DNA from: an uncultured Alphaproteobacteria bacterium
GTDB taxonomy: Bacteria > Pseudomonadota > Alphaproteobacteria > Caulobacterales > Hyphomonadaceae
NCBI GenBank assembly: GCA_903831485.1
Contig: CAIKXW010000057.1
Coordinates: 1-25,117 of the forward strand
Direction of reading: 5' to 3'
Length of the DNA: 25,117 nt
Shown: positions 18,072 to 25,117 of the stretch, in pieces
How positions within the stretch are numbered: the first letter of the stretch is position 1
Layout of the letters: each line of letters opens with the position of its first letter
The notes under the pieces: generated by a model
Database searches by the model: none
The model's input: the letters and a program-made list of their open reading frames with translations, nothing else
What the model was told of the DNA's origin: nothing
Program-made: the position numbers and the translations under genes

Positions 18072-19403
18072 ATGCGCCTTTCCCGGTATTTCCTGCCTGT
18101 GCTCAAGGAAGCGCCTGCCGATGCGCAGATCGTCTCGCACCAGCTGATGCTGCGGGCGGGCATGATCAAGCAGAACGGCGCTGGCATCTATTCCTGGCTG
18201 CCGCTGGGCATGCGGGTGCTGCACAAGATCGAGAAGATTGTTCGCGAGGAACAGGAGCGCGCGGGGGCTGTCGAGCTTCTGATGCCAACGATCCAGTCGG
18301 CTGACCTGTGGCGCGAATCCGGCCGTTACGACGCCTACGGCAAGGAGATGCTTCGCATCACCGACCGCCATGAGCGCGAGATGCTCTATGGGCCGACAAA
18401 CGAGGAGATGATCACGGACATCTTCCGGACGTATGTGCGCTCGTATAAGCAGCTGCCGCTCAACCTCTATCACATCCAGTGGAAGTTCAGGGACGAGGTG
18501 CGCCCGCGTTTCGGCGTGATGCGTGGTCGCGAATTCCTGATGAAGGATGCCTACTCGTTCGACGCGACTCCCGAAGCGGCGCGGCAGGCCTACTACCGGA
18601 TGTTCTGCGCTTACCTGAACACCTTCAGCCGGATGGGCCTGAAGGCCGTGCCGATGCGCGCCGACACGGGCCCGATCGGCGGCGACCTAAGCCACGAATT
18701 CATCGTGCTCGCGGAGACGGGCGAGAGCGCTGTGTTCTGTGACAGCGCGCTGGTCGACATGCCGCCGCCGGGCGCCGATCTCGATTTCCAGCAGGACCTG
18801 CTGCCTGAGGTCGAGAAGCGCACGAGGCTGTATGCGGCTACCGAGGAGATGCACGACGCGGCGAAGTTCGAGGCTGATGTTCCGGCAGAGCGTCGGTTGT
18901 CGGCGCGCGGCATCGAGGTGGGGCATATCTTCTATTTCGGCACAAAGTATTCGGCGCCGATGAAGGCCGAGATCGCAACCGCAGACGGCAAGACGATCCC
19001 TGCCGAGATGGGCTCCTATGGCATCGGTGTGTCGCGCTTGGTCGGCGCGATCATCGAGGCAAGCCATGACGACAAGGGCGTGATCTGGCCGGCAGCCGTT
19101 GCGCCCTTCGAGGTGGCCGTGGTCAGCCTGCGAGCGGACGATGCTGATGTGACCAGGGTCTGCGAGAGCGCCTACGAGCAGCTGCAGGCAGCCGGCGTCG
19201 ACGTGCTGTACGATGACACGGCGGATCGGCCGGGAGCGAAGTTTTCGACGATGGAGCTGATCGGAGTGCCGGACCTGATCGTGGTCGGGCCCAAGGGCGT
19301 GAAGGCGGGCGTGGTCGAGTATCGCAACCGCAAGGCCGGCAGCAGCGAGGAAATGACGCTGGAAGCCGCCCTGAACCGCTACCTCGCCAGCCGGAAGGCG
19401 TGA
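18072..19403 (+). CDS. proS: Proline--tRNA ligase, short alphaproteobacterial type
   Basis: ProS charges tRNA-Pro with proline. It is a class II synthetase: the motif 1 region is [20 protein letters not shown] (38-57), motif 2 is [17 protein letters not shown] (139-155), and motif 3 is [16 protein letters not shown]. The anticodon-binding domain follows, with DRPGAKF and [12 protein letters not shown]. The 443 residues lack the insertion of about 180 residues between motifs 2 and 3 that edits Ala-tRNA-Pro in the longer bacterial type. A separate editing protein would therefore be expected elsewhere. The start is ATG 18072, giving the family N-terminus [13 protein letters not shown]; 28 in-frame codons upstream are unconserved. 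The 98-base gap before it (17974-18071) is the largest since nuoI and could hold a promoter. Confidence 0.96.
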   Translation: MRLSRYFLPVLKEAPADAQIVSHQLMLRAGMIKQNGAGIYSWLPLGMRVLHKIEKIVREEQERAGAVELLMPTIQSADLWRESGRYDAYGKEMLRITDRHEREMLYGPTNEEMITDIFRTYVRSYKQLPLNLYHIQWKFRDEVRPRFGVMRGREFLMKDAYSFDATPEAARQAYYRMFCAYLNTFSRMGLKAVPMRADTGPIGGDLSHEFIVLAETGESAVFCDSALVDMPPPGADLDFQQDLLPEVEKRTRLYAATEEMHDAAKFEADVPAERRLSARGIEVGHIFYFGTKYSAPMKAEIATADGKTIPAEMGSYGIGVSRLVGAIIEASHDDKGVIWPAAVAPFEVAVVSLRADDADVTRVCESAYEQLQAAGVDVLYDDTADRPGAKFSTMELIGVPDLIVVGPKGVKAGVVEYRNRKAGSSEEMTLEAALNRYLASRKA

Positions 19404-19408
19404 GCCCA

Positions 19409-20752
19409 ATGAGCACGGTCAAGGATCAGCGGGTAATCGAACGACCGTTCGGCCCCTTCGAGCGCATGCTGGCGCTGCGCTATCTCGGAGCCAAACGCGA
19501 GCATGGCGGTCTGGCCTTTATCTCGGTCGTATCGGTGGTCGGCATCACGCTCGGCGTGTGGGCCCTGATCCTCACCATGTCGATCATGAACGGCTTTCGG
19601 CTCGAGCTTATCTCCAAGATTGTGGGCTTCGAGCCTCACGTATTCATCGATACGCGCGACGTGCCGCTCAGCACGACGGAAGAGTTGATGGCCAAGCTGC
19701 GCCAGCGTCCGGGCGTCGAGAACGTCGAGCCATTGCATGAAGGGCTCGGGCTCCTGTCCGCATATGGCCGGAGTGACGCCGTGCAGGTGCGGGGGATCCG
19801 CCCGGAGGACCTTAGGAAAAATCACCTCATCGCCGACAGCATCGCGGCCGGCCAGCGCATGCGCGAAAATCCGGGCGAGCCCGCGCCGCGGATGACTCTG
19901 GGGCAGGGGTCGCTCGAACGCTTTGGCGATGAAGGCGCCATGTCACAGGATATGGTGATGGGCAGCGCGTTTGCCTACCAGCTCGGCGTCAGCGTCGGCG
20001 ACAAGGTGACCATCACGCAGTCGAACGGCGCACGTACGGTCCTCGGAACGGCGCCGCGGAAGAAGACCTACACGATCTCGGCGATCTTCCATGTCGGCAA
20101 CGAGCGATATGACAGGGGGGTGGTCTTCATCCCGATCGAGGCATCGAAGCTGCTGTTCGGCTATGGCGAAGGCTATCCACTGCTCGGACTACGTCTGACT
20201 GATCCTGATGCGGCCGACGATTTCGTCCGGAAGCTGGAAACCGAAGAGCCGTACACGATGCAGAGCTGGATCCAGCGCAACGGCACCTATGTGACCGCGC
20301 TGGTGGTCGAGCGCAATGTGATGCGGCTGATCCTGTTCATCGTTGTCGTGATCACCGCTCTGAACATCATCACGGGCGTTCTGATGCTTGTGAAGAACAA
20401 GGCGCGGGACATTGCGATCCTGCGGACGATCGGGGCCACGCGCGCCGGCGTCGTGCGCATCTTCATGATGTCCGGCACGGTACTTGGCATGGCGGGCGTC
20501 GGGACTGGCGTGCTGCTGGGCGTGCTGTGTGCGATCTACATCGCGCCGATCCAGCACTTCCTCGAGGCTATCACCGGCACCGAACTGTTCCCGGCGGACA
20601 TCTACCAGCTCGATGCGCTTCCGGCGAAGCTGGAATGGGCCGAGGTGGCGAGTGTTGGGGGCGCGGCGTTTGTCGTGACGCTGCTGATGTCGGTCATTCC
20701 CTCGCTGTGGGCGGCGCGGCTCAATCCGGTTGAAGCGCTCAGGTTCGAATGA
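19409..20752 (+). CDS. lolC: Lipoprotein-releasing ABC transporter permease (LolC/LolE family)
   Basis: This permease works with LolD to extract outer-membrane lipoproteins from the inner membrane and pass them to LolA. The topology is that of LolC/E: an N-terminal helix (about 34-58), a large periplasmic MacB-like domain, then three C-terminal helices with the FtsX-like segment NIITGVLMLVKNKARDIAIL. The periplasmic region contains VLGTAPRKKTYTI (about 212-224), resembling the LolA-binding Hook of LolC. Only one permease gene precedes lolD, so a homodimer (the LolF-like arrangement) is likely. ATG 19409 has GGAAGG ten bases upstream. A GTG at 19400, overlapping the proS stop, is the alternative. 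Length is 447 residues. The symbol lolC is used for convenience; lolE or lolF may be equally valid. Confidence 0.93.
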   Translation: MSTVKDQRVIERPFGPFERMLALRYLGAKREHGGLAFISVVSVVGITLGVWALILTMSIMNGFRLELISKIVGFEPHVFIDTRDVPLSTTEELMAKLRQRPGVENVEPLHEGLGLLSAYGRSDAVQVRGIRPEDLRKNHLIADSIAAGQRMRENPGEPAPRMTLGQGSLERFGDEGAMSQDMVMGSAFAYQLGVSVGDKVTITQSNGARTVLGTAPRKKTYTISAIFHVGNERYDRGVVFIPIEASKLLFGYGEGYPLLGLRLTDPDAADDFVRKLETEEPYTMQSWIQRNGTYVTALVVERNVMRLILFIVVVITALNIITGVLMLVKNKARDIAILRTIGATRAGVVRIFMMSGTVLGMAGVGTGVLLGVLCAIYIAPIQHFLEAITGTELFPADIYQLDALPAKLEWAEVASVGGAAFVVTLLMSVIPSLWAARLNPVEALRFE

Positions 20753-21465
20753 TGATGGACGCGTCTTCGCCCGTGCAGCCCGTGCTGTCGCTGAAAAACG
20801 TTGAACGCCAGTACAAGTCTGGCGACAAGATCCTGCACGTGCTGCGCGGCATCAATCTCGACCTGCGTCCCGGCGAGATGACCGGCCTGATCGGTCCTTC
20901 TGGCTCCGGAAAATCCACGCTGCTGCACGTGGCGGGCCTGCTGGAAAAGCCGGACAGCGGCGAGGTGCTGTTCAACGGCAAGAACGCGCTGACGATGTCG
21001 GACGACGCCCGCACCATGGCGCGCCGCATGCAGCTGGGGTTCGTCTACCAGTTCCACCACCTGCTTCCCGAGCTGAACGCGGTCGACAATGTGGCGGCGC
21101 CGCTGATGATCAACGGCATGTCGCGCGGTAAGGCGCGCCAGCGTGGGCAGGAGCTGTTGCGTCAGATGGGGCTGGTCGAGCGCGATCACCACCGTCCTGG
21201 GCAGCTTTCCGGCGGCGAACAGCAGCGTGTGGCAATTGCCCGCTCGCTGGCCAACCGTCCGAAGGTGCTGATTGCTGACGAACCGACGGGGAACCTCGAT
21301 CCGAACACATCCCGGGTGGTTTTCCAGAACCTTTTCGAGATTGCGAAGCAGGAAGGGGTGGCGGTCCTCGTCGCGACCCATAACGTGGAGCTGACCAGCG
21401 TGATGGACCGAGTCCTGACGCTCCACGACGGCAGACTTGAGCCAGCGCCGGCGAGAGCCGACTAG
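20749..21465 (+). CDS. lolD: Lipoprotein-releasing ABC transporter ATP-binding protein LolD
   Basis: LolD is the ATPase of the Lol lipoprotein exporter on the cytoplasmic face. Motifs are Walker A GPSGSGKST (49-57), a Q-loop FVYQFHHLLPEL typical of LolD (98-109), signature LSGGEQQR (153-160), Walker B VLIADEPT (173-180) with the D-loop GNLD, and the switch histidine in ATHN. The 5' end has three consecutive ATG codons (20749, 20752, 20755). The first overlaps the lolC stop as ATGA, so the exact start is uncertain by two residues. Length is up to 238 residues. Its place between the permease and dnaE is common in alphaproteobacteria. Confidence 0.96.
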   Translation: MMMDASSPVQPVLSLKNVERQYKSGDKILHVLRGINLDLRPGEMTGLIGPSGSGKSTLLHVAGLLEKPDSGEVLFNGKNALTMSDDARTMARRMQLGFVYQFHHLLPELNAVDNVAAPLMINGMSRGKARQRGQELLRQMGLVERDHHRPGQLSGGEQQRVAIARSLANRPKVLIADEPTGNLDPNTSRVVFQNLFEIAKQEGVAVLVATHNVELTSVMDRVLTLHDGRLEPAPARAD

Positions 21466-21498
21466 GTTCAGGTCCGGCCGGACTGACCGAGGCCCGAC

Positions 21499-24400
21499 AT
21501 GACGGCAGAAGCACCACGTTTCATCCACCTGCGCGTGCGGACGGCGCTGTCGCTGCTGCAGAGCATGATCCGTGCGAAGGATCTGGCGAAGTGGGCGGCG
21601 GCCAACGCTGTTCCTGCCGTCGCCGTAACCGACACCAACCTTTTTGCGGCGCTCGAGCTGGCCGATGCGCTGACGGAGCAGGGCGTACAGTCAATCACCG
21701 GGCTGACGCTGTCGATCCTCGAACCCGGCGTGTCGGGCGAGACGGGCGCTCTGGCGCTGATTGCCCAGAACGAGGCGGGCTATCGCAACCTGATGAAACT
21801 TTCGACGGCTTCGTTCCTGACGCCTGCGGGCAACGACAACCAGGTGTCGCTGGCGACGTTGATCGAGCATGCCGAAGGGCTGATCTGCCTGACGGGTGGC
21901 GGCGGAGGATTGCTGAACAAGCGAGCGGCGGCTGGCAAGATCCCAGAAGTTCGCGCACGGTTGCAGGAGTTGCACGAAGTGTTCGGCGACCGGCTCTATG
22001 TGGAGTTGCAGCGGCACGGAATCCAGGAGGAGGCTGCGGCCGAGGGCGTGCTGGTCGACCTGGCTTATGAGCTTGGTCTGCCTCTGGTCGCGACGAACGA
22101 TGTTCGTTTTGCCAAGCCTGGGCAGCATCAGGTGCACGACGTGCTGATGTGCATCGCGAACTCGGCCTATGTGAGCCAGGCGGACCGGCCGCGCGTGTCG
22201 CCGCAGCAGTATCTCAAGTCACCTGCGGAGATGATGGCTGCCTTTTCGGATCTGCCGGAGGCGCTGGAGTCGACGGTCGAGATCGCCAAGCGCTGTGCGT
22301 TCAGGCCGACCAAGCACAAGCCGATCCTGCCGCCGTTTGATACAGGGCGCGGGCGCGATGAGGCGGCGGAACTCAGGCTGCAGGCGAAGGCAGGGCTCAA
22401 GGCGCGGCTGAAGATTGTGCAGCCTGCGGCGGAGGTGACGGTCTACGAGGATCGGCTGGCCTATGAGCTGGGTATCATCGAGCGGATGGGTTTTCCGGGC
22501 TATTTTCTTATCGTTGCGGACTTCATCAAGTGGGCGAAGGCGCATGATATTCCTGTCGGGCCGGGCCGCGGCTCGGGCGCCGGTTCGCTGGTCGCGTGGG
22601 TGCTGACGATCACCGACCTCGATCCGATCCGGTTCGGCCTGCTGTTCGAGCGCTTCCTCAATCCGGAGCGGGTGTCGATGCCCGATTTCGACATCGACTT
22701 CTGCCAGGAGCGGCGGGGCGAGGTGATCGAGTATGTGCGCCAGCGCTATGGCGCCGATCGCGTGTCGCAGATCATCACGTTCGGCACGCTGCAGGCGCGG
22801 GCCGTGCTGCGCGATGTGGGGCGTGTGCTGCAGCTGCCCTTCCATCAGGTGGATAAGCTTGCGAAGCTGGTGCCGTTCAACCCGGCCAAGCCGCCGACGC
22901 TGGCGGAAGCGCGGGAGATGGAGCCGAAGCTCGACGAGGCGATCGAGGCCGAGGAGGAAGTGGCGCACCTGTTCGAGACAGCGCAGCAGCTTGAAGGCCT
23001 GTATCGTAACGCGTCGACGCACGCGGCGGGCATCGTGATCGGCGATCGGCCGCTGGTTGATCTGGTCGGGCTCTATCGCGATCCGCGGTCGGACATTCCG
23101 GCCAGCCAGTTCAACATGAAGTGGGCGGAAGCCGCCGGCCTCGTGAAGTTTGACTTTCTTGGACTGAAGACGCTGACCGTGATCGACCGGGCGATCAAGA
23201 TGATCGCGGACAAGGGCGTAACGGTTGATCTGGCGCGGTTGCCGCTGGATGACGCGAAGACTTACGAGATGCTTCAGAAGGGCGATGTGGTCGGCGTGTT
23301 CCAGGTTGAAAGCCAGGGCATGCGGCGGGCGCTGGTCGACATGGTGCCGGACAGGTTCGAGGACCTGATCGTTCTTGTGGCGCTCTATCGGCCGGGGCCG
23401 ATGGCGAATATTCCGACTTACTGTAACCGCAAGAAAGGTCTCGAAGAGACGACGTACTACACCGAGACGCTGGCGCCCTGGTTGAAGCCGATTCTTGAGC
23501 CGACGTTCGGGATCATCACCTACCAGGAGCAGGTGATGCAGGTCGCGCGGGACATGGCGGATTATTCGTTTGGCGAGGCCGACTTGCTGCGTCGCGCGAT
23601 GGGCAAGAAGATCCGGTCGGAGATGGACAAGCAGCGCGTGCGTTTCATGGAAGGCGCGCTGAAGAAGGGCATCAAGGAGTCCGATGCCGACATGACGTTC
23701 GAAGCCTGCGCCAAGTTCGCGGACTACGGCTTCAACAAATCCCATTCAGCGCCGTACGCGCTGCTCACCTACCAGACGGCGTGGCTCAAGGCGAACCACC
23801 CGGTCGAATTCCTTGCCGCATCGATGAGCCTCGACGCGGGCAATACCGACAAGCTGGCCGTGTTCTTCCAGGAAGCGCGGCGGATGGCGGTGCCGGTGCT
23901 GCCGCCGGACATCAACCATTCCTGCGCCGACTTCACGGTCGAGAACGAAAGCGTCCGGTATGCTCTTGGCGCCATCAAGGGTGTCGGCAAGCCGGCGATG
24001 CTTTCGGTGGAGGTGGCGCGGCAGGCGGGGCCGTTCAAGGACCTGCAGGATTTTGCCGAGCGTGTTGATCCGCGATTGGTGAACCGGCGGTGTTTCGAGG
24101 CGCTGGCGAAGGCGGGGGCGTTCACGCCCATCGAGCCGAACCGGGCGAGGGCGTTTGCTGCGGCGCCCGTGCTATCTGCGCTTGCAGCGGCGGCAGAGCA
24201 GGATCGCAGTTCCAATCAGGTCAGCCTGTTCGGCGATCAGCCGAAGCAGGCGATGCGCCTGCCGGATGCGCCGGCGTGGGGCGAGTCCGATCGACTCGAC
24301 AATGAGCTGGCGAGCGTCGGGTTCTTCCTGTCGGGACATCCGCTGGACGACCTGCTGGGTACGATGCGGTCGCGTGTGACGCTGGCGGCGGAGCGCGAGA

Positions 24401-24921
24401 TCGTGGGGCGTGAGCGGAACATGCTGACGATGATCGGCGTGATTCGGGCGCGGGTCGAGAAGCCGGCGAAGGCCGGGGGCAAGTTCGCGATTGTCACGCT
24501 GTCTGATCCTTCGGGCGAGTATGAGTTGTTCGTGAATGATGACTTGCTGCAGAGCTCGCGCGATTCACTGGAGGTTGGTGGACGGGTTCTGGTGATGGTC
24601 CGTGTACGGAAGGTGGAAGAGGAGCTTCGCTTCTCGATGGACAGCGTGAAGGAGTTGAGCAAGGCCTCGATCGGCGCGCACGAGACGCTGCTGGTGCGGC
24701 TGGCGCCGGATGCGCCGCTGGGACGGATTGCCAGCGTGGCCGAGGGGCTGAAGAAGTCGCCGTCGCAGAATGCGCTGGGGGCGATCCATCTGGAGATTCC
24801 TGTTGAGGGGGATCGGGTGGTGACGATTGCGCTGGAGGGAAAGTACCCGGTCGATTTCGTGGCGATGCAGGCGTTCAAGTCGGTGCCGGGGGTCAATCAG
24901 GTAAGGCCGGCGGCAGCCTAG
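21499..24921 (+). CDS. dnaE: DNA polymerase III subunit alpha (DnaE)
   Basis: DnaE is the C-family polymerase that replicates the chromosome. Domains in order are an N-terminal PHP domain (to about 270), palm/thumb/fingers, a helix-hairpin-helix tail (IKGVGKPAMLSVE), and an OB fold (MLTMIGVIRARVEK, FAIVTLSDPSGEYELFV). The catalytic aspartates are D398 and D400 (MPDFDIDFC) and D552 (VKFDFLGLKTLTVID). A beta-clamp-binding motif QVSLF is at 907-911. In the PHP domain the first metal motif, usually HxH, reads RVR (12-14), and the second region is TDTNLFAALEL. The metal site is therefore probably inactive and proofreading should rest on a separate DnaQ. The ATG at 21499 has GAGG six bases upstream. 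The 1140-residue length is close to normal for DnaE1. The lolD stop is 33 bases away. Confidence 0.97.
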   Translation: MTAEAPRFIHLRVRTALSLLQSMIRAKDLAKWAAANAVPAVAVTDTNLFAALELADALTEQGVQSITGLTLSILEPGVSGETGALALIAQNEAGYRNLMKLSTASFLTPAGNDNQVSLATLIEHAEGLICLTGGGGGLLNKRAAAGKIPEVRARLQELHEVFGDRLYVELQRHGIQEEAAAEGVLVDLAYELGLPLVATNDVRFAKPGQHQVHDVLMCIANSAYVSQADRPRVSPQQYLKSPAEMMAAFSDLPEALESTVEIAKRCAFRPTKHKPILPPFDTGRGRDEAAELRLQAKAGLKARLKIVQPAAEVTVYEDRLAYELGIIERMGFPGYFLIVADFIKWAKAHDIPVGPGRGSGAGSLVAWVLTITDLDPIRFGLLFERFLNPERVSMPDFDIDFCQERRGEVIEYVRQRYGADRVSQIITFGTLQARAVLRDVGRVLQLPFHQVDKLAKLVPFNPAKPPTLAEAREMEPKLDEAIEAEEEVAHLFETAQQLEGLYRNASTHAAGIVIGDRPLVDLVGLYRDPRSDIPASQFNMKWAEAAGLVKFDFLGLKTLTVIDRAIKMIADKGVTVDLARLPLDDAKTYEMLQKGDVVGVFQVESQGMRRALVDMVPDRFEDLIVLVALYRPGPMANIPTYCNRKKGLEETTYYTETLAPWLKPILEPTFGIITYQEQVMQVARDMADYSFGEADLLRRAMGKKIRSEMDKQRVRFMEGALKKGIKESDADMTFEACAKFADYGFNKSHSAPYALLTYQTAWLKANHPVEFLAASMSLDAGNTDKLAVFFQEARRMAVPVLPPDINHSCADFTVENESVRYALGAIKGVGKPAMLSVEVARQAGPFKDLQDFAERVDPRLVNRRCFEALAKAGAFTPIEPNRARAFAAAPVLSALAAAAEQDRSSNQVSLFGDQPKQAMRLPDAPAWGESDRLDNELASVGFFLSGHPLDDLLGTMRSRVTLAAEREIVGRERNMLTMIGVIRARVEKPAKAGGKFAIVTLSDPSGEYELFVNDDLLQSSRDSLEVGGRVLVMVRVRKVEEELRFSMDSVKELSKASIGAHETLLVRLAPDAPLGRIASVAEGLKKSPSQNALGAIHLEIPVEGDRVVTIALEGKYPVDFVAMQAFKSVPGVNQVRPAAA

Positions 24922-25117
24922 GGGCCCGACACGCGTCCCCGTTCAGGCCGGTGTGAACCGCCTGTGATGCTGTCGTTTTGGGTCTCCAAACATGTGGAGG
25001 GCCCGGGGACGCGGGATGGCCCGCGTGGTCTGGCGACGCCTGTGGCGGAGCTACCGTTAGACAAGAGGTTCGCGGATCCTGCGTCCCCGGCAGAGTGTTG
25101 TGCGGCAGCGCGCGCAC
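24922..25117 (+). other. Intergenic region with dense potential RNA secondary structure
   Basis: These 196 bases after dnaE run to the window end and show no convincing gene. They contain a 10-bp perfect inverted repeat, CGCGTCCCCG (24932-24941) with CGGGGACGCG (25004-25013). Inside it is a hairpin CAGG-c-CGGT-GTGA-ACCG-CCTG (24944-24964) with a GNRA-type loop and one bulged C. A second hairpin inside it is CTCCA-AACATG-TGGAG (24984-24999). Further on, ACGCGGG-ATGG-CCCGCGT (25009-25026) is a 7-bp hairpin. No T-run follows any stem, so this is not a plain intrinsic terminator. It could be a 5' leader of the next gene, a terminator of another kind, or a structured RNA. The strand given assumes transcription in the direction of the neighbouring genes. 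Confidence 0.4.
25003..25090 (+). repeat. Long imperfect inverted repeat of about 20 bp overlapping the upstream 10-bp repeat
   Basis: Bases 25003-25017 (CCGGGGACGCGGGAT) can pair with 25076-25090 (ATCCTGCGTCCCCGG) over 15 bp with one G-U pair. After a three-base bulge (25018-25020), CCGCG 25021-25025 pairs with CGCGG 25071-25075. The loop of 45 bases has smaller stems, for example CGCC-TGT-GGCG at 25037-25047. The segment GCGTCCCCG occurs twice in direct orientation (24933-24941 and 25081-25089), and its complement CGGGGACGC lies between them (25004-25012), so the two large stems exclude each other. Confidence 0.5.

Noticed and set aside
22219..23745. A 508-codon open frame on the - strand opposite dnaE
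   Set aside because: Arg/His-rich shadow of the dnaE polymerase core, where the + frame is certain.
24967..25117. A + strand frame starting ATG at 24967 and open to the window edge (50 codons)
   Set aside because: Third-position GC is clearly lower than in the surrounding genes, it uses rare codons such as TTA, CTA and AGG, there is no ribosome-binding site, and it runs through the inverted repeats. Sequence beyond the window would settle it.
24893..25117. A 74-codon - strand frame entering from the right edge and overlapping the end of dnaE
   Set aside because: Pro/Arg/Ala-rich translation without a recognisable domain, and it overlaps the secure 3' end of dnaE.
24922..25117. A tRNA, tmRNA, SRP RNA, 6S RNA or RNase P RNA in the final intergenic region
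   Set aside because: I looked for the conserved sequence motifs of these RNAs on both strands and did not find them; GGTTCGCGGATCCT only superficially resembles a T-arm.

Overview
The window is a GC-rich stretch in which every supportable gene lies on the + strand, packed with gaps of a few bases or with 4-base ATGA stop/start overlaps. Protein families and gene order point to an alphaproteobacterium, possibly a Hyphomonadaceae/Caulobacterales-type organism. The supporting features are a 14-gene-type nuo locus with an extra small orf between nuoE and nuoF, a biotin ligase lacking the DNA-binding domain, RNase J, a short alphaproteobacterial ProS without editing insertion, a DUF1467 protein, and a single LolC/E-type permease. 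The family-level placement is inference from the sequence; no database search was done.

Region 1 (1-14046) is a proton-pumping NADH:quinone oxidoreductase (complex I) operon, nuoC(partial)-D-E-orf74-F-G-H-I-J-K-L-M-N. NuoE/F/G form the NADH dehydrogenase module, NuoC/D/I (plus NuoB, outside the window) the quinone-connecting module, and NuoH/J/K/L/M/N the membrane arm. Three features stand out: NuoH carries a C-terminal extension with two canonical EF-hand calcium-binding loops, NuoL has two histidine-rich insertions, and a 74-residue membrane protein of unknown function overlaps the 5' end of nuoF.

Region 2 (14051-17973) continues without a visible terminator into birA, coaX (type III pantothenate kinase), rnj (RNase J), mce (methylmalonyl-CoA epimerase) and a DUF1467 membrane protein. 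Biotin ligation, CoA synthesis and methylmalonyl-CoA epimerisation fit together as acyl-CoA carboxylation/propionate metabolism, but nothing here proves that they are co-regulated for that purpose.

Region 3 (18072-24921) holds proS, a LolC/E permease, the LolD ATPase (outer-membrane lipoprotein export) and dnaE (replicative DNA polymerase III alpha).

Region 4 (24922-25117) has no convincing gene. It contains an unusually rich set of inverted repeats: a 10-bp perfect stem enclosing a hairpin with a GTGA (GNRA-type) loop, and an overlapping stem of about 20 bp that uses the same central segment, so the two folds exclude each other. It may be a leader, terminator or structured RNA.

Apart from these points the window is ordinary core genome: no mobile elements, CRISPR arrays, tRNA or rRNA genes were seen.
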